From NCBI GenBank assembly GCA_019359515.1, contig JAHHHC010000002.1, forward strand, positions 310,001 through 374,000: a stretch of 64,000 bases of DNA. Reading direction: 5' to 3'. Made by a program: the position numbers and the translations under genes. Origin of the DNA: Desmonostoc vinosum HA7617-LM4. Its GTDB lineage: Bacteria > Cyanobacteriota > Cyanobacteriia > Cyanobacteriales > Nostocaceae. Below are positions 34,722-42,691 of the stretch, in pieces. The notes under the pieces were generated by a model. That model saw only the letters and a list, made by a program, of their open reading frames with translations. It was not told where the DNA came from and did not search any database. Every line of letters starts with the position of its first letter. Positions within the stretch are counted from its first letter, which is position 1.

Positions 34722-35879
34722 ATGAACAGCCAATCGATGGCAAGAAACATCGGCCAGACAAATTGGAATACTCAAATCGGCAATCTACTAGAAGACTTGA
34801 GAAAAAGAGTCAAAAATTTTGCAGTTATAGATAATCAAGGTCAGCTAGTAGGTAAGGTTCAAGATTTGATATTAGATGCTAATCGTCGGTTAAATCTTGT
34901 GATATCTAAACAGATAAATCAACACGATGTAGAAGATACTCAGCAGTTTGTTGATAAATATTTTTTGTTTCAGTTTCAAAGCCAGAAAATCAAAAAAATT
35001 GATAAGGAAACTAAATCTATCTTTATAGATCTAGATAGATCAGAAATGGACTATATACCTAAATATCCAAAAGCAGAAATATCAGGTGAAGAGAACTTTT
35101 TAGAAGCCCATACTAAACAAATAGCAACTAGCCCAATTATCAAAAATTCAGATAAAATAGAAATAACAGATGCTCAACAAGTAGTAGAAAAATCTACTGA
35201 ACAAGTAGCCATGAGTCCAAACATCAGTACTTGGGATAAAGCAGAAATACTAGATGAGCAAAAATTGATGGAAAACTCTACTGAACAAATAGACATTCAT
35301 CACACTACAACTAGTCTTGGTGAAACAGAAATATCAGAAACTCAAAACTATACCGATACTTCCGTTGAGCCAGTAGCTCCTAGTCAAACTACAAGTAGCT
35401 TAGTTGAACCAGTAAACTCAGAAGAAATCAGAGAAGAAAATACGATTCGTTTATTAGAAGAACGGCTAATTGTAGATAGCAAAAAACGTAAAGTCGGTGA
35501 TGTCATTGTTCGCAAAGAAATCGAAACTCGGATGATCGAAGTTCCTGTCAAACGTGAGAAATTAATTATAGAACAAATTAGCCCGGAACATAAACAACTG
35601 GCAGAGATTAATTTAGGGCAAGAGGAAATTTCTAGTGTTGAGTTAACTGAAAGCGAAAAGCTAGAAGTTAAAAATTTTTACAACGGTTTAACAGTGAATG
35701 GTGAATTTAGTTCACCCAAGATTGCTAGTCTATTATTAAATGCGATCGCCTTAGAACGTAATCATGGATGTCAGCACGTCAAAGTAACGATTCTTGTAGA
35801 AAATGAATCGCAAAAACAAAAATATCAAGAGTGGTTTGATCGCTGTTCTCAAGGTCAATCATCCAAACCAGAAAATTAA
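34722..35879 (+). CDS. PRC-barrel-like / DUF2382 protein, AvaK-like paralogue
   Basis: A 385-residue protein. The N-terminal 110 residues form a degenerate PRC barrel (VIDNQGQLVGKVQDLILDA). A low-complexity acidic linker with imperfect repeats follows (KSTEQVAMSPN, NSTEQIDIHHT, DTSVEPVAPSQ, about 135-235). Then comes a shorter DUF2382 half (IRLLEERLIVDSKKRKVGDV, MIEVPVKREKLIIEQI). The C-terminus (EVKNFYNGLTVNGEFSSPKI, HGCQHVKVTILVENESQKQK) is extra and not in the upstream paralogue. Its size, about 43 kDa, is close to that reported for AvaK, but I cannot say it is the orthologue. Confidence 0.78.
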   Translation: MNSQSMARNIGQTNWNTQIGNLLEDLRKRVKNFAVIDNQGQLVGKVQDLILDANRRLNLVISKQINQHDVEDTQQFVDKYFLFQFQSQKIKKIDKETKSIFIDLDRSEMDYIPKYPKAEISGEENFLEAHTKQIATSPIIKNSDKIEITDAQQVVEKSTEQVAMSPNISTWDKAEILDEQKLMENSTEQIDIHHTTTSLGETEISETQNYTDTSVEPVAPSQTTSSLVEPVNSEEIREENTIRLLEERLIVDSKKRKVGDVIVRKEIETRMIEVPVKREKLIIEQISPEHKQLAEINLGQEEISSVELTESEKLEVKNFYNGLTVNGEFSSPKIASLLLNAIALERNHGCQHVKVTILVENESQKQKYQEWFDRCSQGQSSKPEN

Positions 35880-35983
35880 GCTTCTAGCGACTAACCTAGT
35901 AGTAGGGTGGTAAATTATCACCCTACTTTTTTGCTATTAGTAATACAGAAACACTATATTTACCCTGTTCCCTATTTAATCAA

Positions 35984-36120
35984 TAGACCTCTTGCAAAAG
36001 TCCTTCTTTGCGTTCTCTTCTCTGCGTCTCTGCGCGGCAGTCGCTACAACGGGGGGAACCCCCGCAACGCGCTGCCTTGCCTCTGCGTGAAAGAAAAAAA
36101 ATATTTATGCAAGAGGTCTA
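35984..36120. mobile_element. Family B element with TAGACCTCTTGCA ends, copy 2
   Basis: A 137-bp unit with TAGACCTCTTGCAAAAG at the left and ATTTATGCAAGAGGTCTA at the right (12-bp perfect inverted core). The middle is GC-rich, with CTCTGCGTCTCTGCG and an AACGGGGGGAACCCCCGC hairpin. It abuts the stop codon of the MFS gene. Confidence 0.85.
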
Positions 36121-36122
36121 AT

Positions 36123-37295
36123 TTAAGGTGTGTAACTTTTACGCGTAACTACCGCCAAAAACAACACTAAAAATGTCAGTATTCCGGCTAAATATAATGG
36201 ATAGCCATAGGTATTGGGATTTGATTGATAAATGAGTGTTCCTGCAATCACAGGGCCAATTCCATTAGAAATGCTTAAATAAGATGCGTTCAATCCCATG
36301 ACAGTGCCTTGGTCTTGTGGCTTAGCGTTGAGAGAAATTAGCGTGTTGATCATTGGTTGCACCAAAGAATTAAATAATGAAAAAACTACACTAACTGCTA
36401 CGAAATAAACAATTATTGGCACAATCGGCATTAAGACAAATGATGTGCTACGAATAAACAATGATAAAAACAATATATTAACTAAATTAAATTTCCGGCT
36501 GAGGATTGAGACTCCCCAAGTTTGCATAATTACACCTAAAATTCCGAATGCTAGAAACATTAGTGTTAAAGACTGACTATTTTGACCTAACACATTAATA
36601 AAGTAAGGCTGAAAAGCATAGGTAAATATTGTAAAGGTTGTACCAATAAAAAAGTTGATTATTAAGAGAATACCAACTTTTGGTATAACCAAACCCTTGA
36701 TTAAATTTCCTAAACCCAAATCAAAAATATTGTGCGCCTTCTCAGATCTATTTTGCAGAGTTTCAGGCAAAAATAAGATTGTAATTAATAGTGCTACTAG
36801 TGCAACTGCACCAGAAACTATAAATGCCGCACCCAAGGAAATCTGTTGTGCAAACAAACTTGTTAATGGCCCTAAAACAAAACCTAATCCTAACGCAGCT
36901 CCATAAATTCCAAACCCCTGACCACGCTTTTCTGGAACGGTAATATCTGAAATAATCGCTTGAGCCACAGAAGCATTACCGCCGGTGATTCCATCTAAAA
37001 ATCGAGCTAAAAACAGATTAATCGCTGTTGTTGCTGTTCCGGCTATTAAGTTAGCAATGACAGTACCAGCTAAACTAATGATTAACAGCGGCTTGCGTCC
37101 AAAACGATCTGACAATTTACCAATGACAGGAGTCGCGAAAAACTGAGCTATAGAGTAAATCGAAAATAATAAGCTAGTTTGGAAATCACTCAGACCAAAT
37201 TTTTTGCCATAAAGGTAGATAATAGGAATTAAAACTGTAAAACTTAAGGAATTAATAAAGGCAATTAAAGCAATAATCCAGAAATTTCGATTCAT
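36123..37295 (-). CDS. MFS transporter (drug/H+ antiporter type)
   Basis: A 390-residue membrane protein with about 12 hydrophobic helices. The MFS motif between helices 2 and 3 is GKLSDRFGRKPLLI (residues about 58-71), and GLGFVLGPLTSLFAQQ matches antiporter motif C. It is likely an exporter related to TetA-type efflux proteins; substrate unknown. It is divergent from the potassium-channel gene, with an 80-bp shared region. Its stop TAA is three bases from a family B element end. Confidence 0.88.
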   Translation of the reverse strand: MNRNFWIIALIAFINSLSFTVLIPIIYLYGKKFGLSDFQTSLLFSIYSIAQFFATPVIGKLSDRFGRKPLLIISLAGTVIANLIAGTATTAINLFLARFLDGITGGNASVAQAIISDITVPEKRGQGFGIYGAALGLGFVLGPLTSLFAQQISLGAAFIVSGAVALVALLITILFLPETLQNRSEKAHNIFDLGLGNLIKGLVIPKVGILLIINFFIGTTFTIFTYAFQPYFINVLGQNSQSLTLMFLAFGILGVIMQTWGVSILSRKFNLVNILFLSLFIRSTSFVLMPIVPIIVYFVAVSVVFSLFNSLVQPMINTLISLNAKPQDQGTVMGLNASYLSISNGIGPVIAGTLIYQSNPNTYGYPLYLAGILTFLVLFLAVVTRKSYTP

Positions 37296-37375
37296 AAGTT
37301 ATGTACAATCATCAGGTTTGAATTATTTCCAACTCTAGTAATACTAACTACTCGTCGTTCCTTTGGCTACTCGCA

Positions 37376-38290
37376 ATGAAATTTCGACTGAAGAGACCCT
37401 CCAAGAAGCAACGACAGCCTGTGATCCCACGAGCTTATATCAAGATCCAAAATGGACAGGTTGAGATTATGGGTATTGGTGCATGGTATTCTTATTGGCG
37501 CGATCCCTACCATTTACTACTAACAATTCCCTGGATTGGCTTTTTAAGCCTACTCGCTGTTTCATATGTAGCAATTAATTCCATATTTGCCCTAGCCTAC
37601 TTAGCAGGCGGAGATTGTATCAATAACGCTCAACCCGGCTCTTTTTCAGATGCTTTCTTCTTCAGTGTGCAAACCCTAGCATCTATTGGCTACGGTGCGA
37701 TGTATCCTAAAACGACTTATGCCAATGTTATTGTCACAATTGAAGCGATAGCGGGTCTGATGGGAATTGCTTTAATGACAGGATTAGCTTTTGCTCGATT
37801 TTCTCGACCTACGGCCCGCGTTATGTTTAGCCGCATAGCAGTAATTACACCCCATGAAGGAGTGCCTACTTTAATGTTTCGCACTGCTAATCAGCGCCGC
37901 AATCAAATCTTGGAAGCGCAGATGCGAGTGTATCTGATGCGTGACGAAATTACAGCTGAGGGGCAGTTTTTGCGTCGGTTTTACGACCTTAAACTTTTAA
38001 GAAACCAAACACCCAGCTTTACACTAACCTGGGTAGCAATGCATGTAATCAATGAGTTTAGTCCTCTTTATGGGATGTCACCAGAGTCGCTAATGCAGAC
38101 AAATACCTTAATCGTGATTTCTCTGAGTGGCATTGATGAAACAGTAGCCCAGGTAGTTCATGCGTACCATAGTTATAGTGCTGGTGATCTCCTGTGGAAT
38201 CATCGTTTTATCGATATTATCCACCACACCTCTGAAGGACATCGCTACATCGACTATAAATACTTTCACGATGCATTACCTTTGGCTTGA
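37376..38290 (+). CDS. Inward-rectifier-type potassium channel (KirBac-like)
   Basis: A 304-residue channel. Two transmembrane helices (about 47-76 and 118-142) flank a pore helix and selectivity filter [12 protein letters not shown] (100-111), with GYG for K+ selection; the position after GYG is Ala rather than the common Asp. The C-terminal 160 residues are the cytoplasmic Kir immunoglobulin-like domain ([38 protein letters not shown]). The N-terminal slide-helix region [11 protein letters not shown] is present. It should form a tetrameric K+ channel in the plasma membrane. The stop codon is followed within four bases by a heptamer array. Confidence 0.93.
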   Translation: MKFRLKRPSKKQRQPVIPRAYIKIQNGQVEIMGIGAWYSYWRDPYHLLLTIPWIGFLSLLAVSYVAINSIFALAYLAGGDCINNAQPGSFSDAFFFSVQTLASIGYGAMYPKTTYANVIVTIEAIAGLMGIALMTGLAFARFSRPTARVMFSRIAVITPHEGVPTLMFRTANQRRNQILEAQMRVYLMRDEITAEGQFLRRFYDLKLLRNQTPSFTLTWVAMHVINEFSPLYGMSPESLMQTNTLIVISLSGIDETVAQVVHAYHSYSAGDLLWNHRFIDIIHHTSEGHRYIDYKYFHDALPLA

Positions 38291-38293
38291 AAT

Positions 38294-38425
38294 GGGGGCT
38301 GGGGACTGGGTATTGGGGACTGGGGACTGGGGATTGGGGACTGGGGACTGGGGATTGGGGACTGGGGATTGGGGACTGGGGATTGGGGACTGGGGACTGG
38401 GTATTGGGGACTGGGGACTGGGGAA
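38294..38425. repeat. Heptamer array GGGGACT/GGGGATT
   Basis: About 18 tandem copies of GGGGACTG/GGGATTG-type 7-mers, starting right after the channel gene. The next stretch, 38470-38520, has CCCCGCGT repeats. Open frames through both regions are repeat artefacts. Confidence 0.95.
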
Positions 38426-38546
38426 TTGTCATTTGTCATTTGTCATTTGTTATTAATTATTCTCCTCATCCCCGCGTCCCCGCGTCCCCGCGTCCCCTCA
38501 CTCCCGCGTCCCCCGGTTGGTGAGCGGAGTCGAACCACATCCTCTA

Positions 38547-38750
38547 TCACCTGTCACCTGCACCCTGTCCCCTATTTTCCGGTGATGGTTTAACGACAAC
38601 CCGACCATTTTCAACCACAGTACAATTTTTGACTCCACTTTGACTGTAGTATACTGGCTCATCTTGGCATTGGTTTTGATGACAAATATTATTCTGCTCC
38701 TGTTGTTGGTTAAGAACAACAACACAACAACTACAGGAAGGAATTGACAT
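38547..38750 (-). CDS. Possible small Cys-rich protein
   Basis: A 67-residue frame from ATG 38750: [20 protein letters not shown], then [20 protein letters not shown] and [18 protein letters not shown]. The CSCC, C-x(4)-C and later Cys pattern and codon use look more like a real small protein than a shadow. The last eight residues (RGQGAGDR) run into repeat-like sequence. No ribosome binding site is obvious and no family is recognised, so this is a tentative call. Another frame overlaps here but gives no sensible protein. Confidence 0.4.
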   Translation of the reverse strand: MSIPSCSCCVVVLNQQQEQNNICHQNQCQDEPVYYSQSGVKNCTVVENGRVVVKPSPENRGQGAGDR

Positions 38751-38882
38751 ACAACATAACTTTGAGTTCTACATTAATTATCGCTCTATATGTTTTGATT
38801 TGGGTAAATACGAGATGATGAGTGTAAGTACTTGCTTTATCATGCTTATAGAGCTTATGCAGTTAGATAGCGGGTTTCTCTG

Positions 38883-40520
38883 ATGAAAAAATTTTTGCAA
38901 CATCTAAGTTTTGGGCTGCTATCTACCATTTTGACCGCAACTCCCGGATTGGGAGCTGAGCGCATTAGCTTTTTTTACCCTCCTTTTGGGGAATTTTCTT
39001 TGTCGGTTGACTCGTTAGAAACTTTTGCCAAAGAAGGCAAAATCGACGAAGACTTTTCATTTTATGCCAGCCGCGCCAATCGCCAGCAACTTGCTCAATT
39101 ACGGGATCTACTCCAGCAGCGTTTCCAGATCACTCCGACTTTGGTGTCTCAGGTGACGTACTCACCAATAGGTGAAAAGGTAGTGCAACGTCTAGGAGAG
39201 TTACTGCTCACTGAGTCTCGCAAAAATGGTTTCTATGCGATACGTGCTGCTTTAATTTTGGCAGCGGCTGATCGAGAAGGCTTAACGGTTGTCAATTTGC
39301 TGCGTAAGTTCCCTAGCGATACAATCAGGCTGAATTTTACAGAGGGATTGAGCATAGTCGATGATTTATCGCAGTTGCTTAAAAAAAGGGATGAGGTTGT
39401 TGCTTTCATTCAAAAAGAAGCAACCACCCAAGCTGCTAATTCCAATGTTGACTTTTCAAAACAGCCAGATTTGCGATCGCCTGGAAAATTTAGCTTTCAA
39501 AAAATTAGCATTAATTTAAATGATGTATCCCGCAATCGGCGTTTACCAGTTGATCTCTATTTACCAACAGCCGCACCACAAGACTCACAAAACGCACCTT
39601 CAACGCGCTTTCCTTTAGTTGTGATTTCTCATGGCATCGCCTCAGACCGCTATGCTTTTGACTATCTAGCTCAGCATATTGCATCCTACGGTTTCGCCGT
39701 CACTGTATTAGAACACCCTGGTAGTAACGCTGAACGCTTTCAATTGTACTTTGATGGTTTAGCAGGGCCACCAGATCCCAGCGAATTTCTTAACCGACCT
39801 TTGGATGTCAAATATGTACTCGACGAACTCCAGCGTTTAGAAAATGTAGATCCTAAAATCCGGGGTAAACTCAATTTTCAGCAAGTCGGTGCGATCGGTC
39901 ATTCCTTTGGTGGTTATACTGTTTTGACTTTAGCTGGGGCAAAGATTAACTTTGCTCAACTTCGTCGAGATTGTAATCCCAATAAATCCTTAAATGTGTC
40001 GCTGTTTTTGCAATGTGAAGCAATTAAATTACCCCCAATAAATTATTCACTACAGGACGATCGCATTAAAGCAGTCATGGCCATCAATCCTATCGACAGT
40101 TCCATCTTGGGTGAAAGCGGGATCAAGCAAATTCAACTTCCTGTAATGCTGGTAGCTGGTAGCCAAGATATTTTTGCCCCCGCCGTACCTGAACAGATTC
40201 GCCCTTTTACCCAGCTTTCTCACCCCAACAAGTACTTAGCCTTAATCGAAAATGCTACTCACTTTTCTGCTCTTGCTGAACCTAGCCGTGGAAATGATGT
40301 CTTACCTGTACCTGCTGGTTTGCTAGGCCCTAACCGTGCTGCTGTTTATTCCTATCTCAACGCTTTAAGTGTGGCTTTTTTAGAAACTCATCTTCTCAAC
40401 CGTCTCGAATACCGCTCTTATTTACAATCATCTTATGGTCAATATATTAGTCAAGCTCCTCTCAATCTTAGTTTGCTACAGTCATTGAATGCAGAGCAGT
40501 TGAATCAAATATTGAAATAG
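38883..40520 (+). CDS. Exported DUF1400 alpha/beta hydrolase
   Basis: A 545-residue protein with a signal peptide (1-24, LSFGLLSTILTATPGLGA). Residues 25-150 are the cyanobacterial DUF1400 domain (ERISFFYPPFGEFSLSVDSL, FASRANRQQL-like segment, NLLRKFPSDTIRL). From about 200 it is an alpha/beta hydrolase: nucleophile in AIGHSFGGYTVLTLAG, oxyanion region LVVISHGIASDR and a likely catalytic His in ENATHFSALAEP. It resembles PAF-acetylhydrolase/dienelactone-type hydrolases. Likely periplasmic esterase or lipase; substrate unknown. No operon partner. Confidence 0.87.
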   Translation: MKKFLQHLSFGLLSTILTATPGLGAERISFFYPPFGEFSLSVDSLETFAKEGKIDEDFSFYASRANRQQLAQLRDLLQQRFQITPTLVSQVTYSPIGEKVVQRLGELLLTESRKNGFYAIRAALILAAADREGLTVVNLLRKFPSDTIRLNFTEGLSIVDDLSQLLKKRDEVVAFIQKEATTQAANSNVDFSKQPDLRSPGKFSFQKISINLNDVSRNRRLPVDLYLPTAAPQDSQNAPSTRFPLVVISHGIASDRYAFDYLAQHIASYGFAVTVLEHPGSNAERFQLYFDGLAGPPDPSEFLNRPLDVKYVLDELQRLENVDPKIRGKLNFQQVGAIGHSFGGYTVLTLAGAKINFAQLRRDCNPNKSLNVSLFLQCEAIKLPPINYSLQDDRIKAVMAINPIDSSILGESGIKQIQLPVMLVAGSQDIFAPAVPEQIRPFTQLSHPNKYLALIENATHFSALAEPSRGNDVLPVPAGLLGPNRAAVYSYLNALSVAFLETHLLNRLEYRSYLQSSYGQYISQAPLNLSLLQSLNAEQLNQILK

Positions 40521-41340
40521 TAATTGAAGAAGATTTTTGCAAATACCTTGATCAAAGTTATTTCTGTATATAACTAGCTGAAAATATAATGTAAATAAAA
40601 TTATGTTGATGAGCTAAGCTTGCATCTTTTGAGCAAAGATGCGATCGCCTGTCCCTGTGCGCTATCCTTACCCGCCCTCCGAAACGTTGAGGGTAGGGAC
40701 TGGCGCGAATGGTTCAAAAATCAGCACATCTCGAAAAGGCTTCTTCCCTACTCCCTAACTACATAAGTCCGTTCAAAAATCAAAGCCGACTCCCATATAT
40801 AAATTTGCTGAGATAATTCTATCTTGCAATGTTTTTCATAAAATATGTCTTTTGTATGTCGTAAGTATGACCTTGATATATCAATCCTTGAGCTACAGAG
40901 AATTCTTAAAGTAATTGTCAGGAAATAGCGATATTTATCAACCAGTATTCATAAAAACTTATGCTCAAAAATATTCCCTATATATATACTGGTCGTTAGC
41001 AAGTATTAAAAAAATATATTAAAAAAGATTGCAAAAGCTTGATTTAATTGTTAACGTGTGTATTGTAGAACAGTGCTGGTGAACGCTCAGATCTATAAGA
41101 AGGGCAATCTATGAGCTATATCCATTCAGCTAATTAATTTTCGAGACAAGGGCGACATATTTCTGCTTTCTCTAAGCAATGGTGAGGTATTGCAGACTAA
41201 CACAGAAATATTTCGTTGTTACAAGCTTTGTTCAGTTCTAATTTCAATATTGTCTTGCTTGGTGTCGGCAAGTAAATAGAAGTGATTGTGACTGCTGGCA
41301 ATAACCAGAGGTAAGACCTAGATTTTGGAGGTTGAAATCC
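40521..41340. other. 820-bp spacer without a recognised gene
   Basis: AT-rich, with one HIP1 site and a GC-rich hairpin-forming stretch at 40650-40710 (CCCTCCGAAACGTTGAGGG). 40740-40800 resembles the family E/heptamer region at 50037-50096. The Shine-Dalgarno GGAGG at 41327-41331 belongs to the next gene. No open frame longer than about 30 codons seems real. Confidence 0.5.
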
Positions 41341-42201
41341 ATGAATATTCAAGGCAAAGTTGCTCTAGTTACTGGGGCTTCGCGTGGCATTGGACGAGCG
41401 ATCGCGTTAGAGTTAGCGCAACAAGGTATGCAACGGTTAATTTTAGTAGCACGCGATCGCCAAAAGTTAGTTGAGGTAGCTAACCAAATCGAGGCGATGG
41501 GTGTAGAAACTGCGATCGTTGCAGTAGATTTAACTCGGCCTATCGAGGTGAATGTTGCTGTTGCTCAACTTTGGCGCAATTACGGCCCGATTCATCTACT
41601 GATTAACTGTGCAGGCGTGGCATATCAAAGCTCGTTTCTGCAATCAAAACTCCCCCAAGTTCAAGAAGAACTGTCTGTAAATTTGTTGGGAATGTACAAT
41701 CTCACCAGTTTGGTAGCTCGACGCATGGCAAGCCAAAAGCAAGGGACAATTGTCAATGTATCGAGTTTGATGGGGAAAGTAGCTGCTCCTACGATGGCGA
41801 CTTACTCAGCTACTAAGTTTGCCATTTTAGGGTTTACTCAAGCCTTGCGTCGAGAACTAGCTGAACACAATATCCAAGTGATAGCCTTACTACCTTCTTT
41901 GACAGACACAGACATGGTGAGTGACTTACAATTATTTCGCTGGGTGATCCCCATGACTCCCCAGCAAGTAGCTAAAACATTCGTCATTGGACTGCAAAAG
42001 AATGCACCAGAAATTTTAGTGGGATGGCAGAGTTATCTGGCTGTTTGGTGCCAACGCTTTGCTCCTTGGTTGCTAGATCAGATATTACAAATAGCAACTC
42101 CACAATCTAGCGCACGTCTGCACAAACTGATTTTGTTTGCGAAAACCCATCGTTTCAGTGATTTGTTCTCTAGAAACATGGTTTCTTGGCGTAAATCTTG
42201 A
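41341..42201 (+). CDS. Short-chain dehydrogenase/reductase
   Basis: A 286-residue SDR from ATG 41341, chosen because GGAGG lies nine bases upstream; the in-frame TTG at 41332 touches that site and would leave no spacing. The cofactor motif is TGASRGIG (11-18), then NCAG (near 88), and the catalytic Ser in NVSSLMG with YSATKFA (Tyr-x3-Lys near 156-160). An NADP-type oxidoreductase of the classical family with a C-terminal extension (QKNAPEILVGWQSYLAVWCQ). Substrate unknown; relatives act on acyl or steroid-like ketones. Confidence 0.88.
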   Translation: MNIQGKVALVTGASRGIGRAIALELAQQGMQRLILVARDRQKLVEVANQIEAMGVETAIVAVDLTRPIEVNVAVAQLWRNYGPIHLLINCAGVAYQSSFLQSKLPQVQEELSVNLLGMYNLTSLVARRMASQKQGTIVNVSSLMGKVAAPTMATYSATKFAILGFTQALRRELAEHNIQVIALLPSLTDTDMVSDLQLFRWVIPMTPQQVAKTFVIGLQKNAPEILVGWQSYLAVWCQRFAPWLLDQILQIATPQSSARLHKLILFAKTHRFSDLFSRNMVSWRKS

Positions 42202-42209
42202 AGAGTTAG

Positions 42210-42243
42210 TGACGCGATCGCAATTATAGTTGCGATCGCGTCA
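42210..42243. terminator. Stem-loop after the SDR gene (HIP1-containing)
   Basis: TGACGCGATCGCAA (42210-42223) and TTGCGATCGCGTCA (42230-42243) pair perfectly over 14 bp with loop TTATAG. No T-run follows, so its terminator role is uncertain; it is also two HIP1 sites facing each other. Confidence 0.55.
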
Positions 42244-42386
42244 TAAATGAACTAAATGACCAGAGACTCACTCATGTTATTAATCTTGCATGGTTTGCTT
42301 TGGCTAATTCTACGATGCGATCACTCACTGCTTGCTGCCTAGAAAAGGGGATCGCATCATAAGCTTAGACAGATTTTCTACTAAAA

Positions 42387-42458
42387 AGCCCGTGACGAGG
42401 ATTGAACTCGTGACCTCACCCTTACCAAGGGTGTGCTCTACCACTGAGCCACACGGGC
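42387..42458 (-). tRNA. trnT-GGT: tRNA-Thr (GGT)
   Basis: On the minus strand the 7-bp acceptor GCCCGTG/CACGGGC, D-arm GCTC-AGTGGTA-GAGC, anticodon stem CACCC/GGGTG with loop TTGGTAA (anticodon GGT) and T-arm ACGAG-TTCAATC-CTCGT are all complete. CCA is not encoded; a TTTTT run follows, which may end transcription of the tRNA pair. Confidence 0.96.
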
Positions 42459-42501
42459 AAAAATTAAGTTACGCAGCTATTATAACGCATAACTCTAGAA
42501 G

Positions 42502-42586
42502 TGGTGGGCCGGGCTAGATTCGAACTAGCGTAGGCAAAGCCAGCGGATTTACAGTCCGCCTCCATTAACCACTCGGACACCGACCC
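42502..42586 (-). tRNA. trnY-GTA: tRNA-Tyr (GTA)
   Basis: Class II tRNA on the minus strand. Acceptor GGGTCGG/CCGGCCC (with one T-G pair), anticodon loop CTGTAAA (anticodon GTA), long variable arm GGCTTTGCCTACG-type and T-arm CTAG-TTCGAAT-CTAG. Discriminator A is followed by an encoded CCA (42502-42504). It lies 43 bp upstream of tRNA-Thr and is probably transcribed with it. Confidence 0.95.
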
Positions 42587-42691
42587 ATTTGTCTCACGAT
42601 TCACAATCGTAGCATCAGTTTTTAGCAATTGCAAGCTTTTACGAAAATAGGGAGTGGGGGAAAGAGTTAGTAGCGGGTGTTGCGGCTGCGC

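Noticed and set aside
38160-38523. Open frames of [10 protein letters not shown]-type repeats
   Set aside because: They are translations of the GGGGACT heptamer array and overlap the end of the channel gene.
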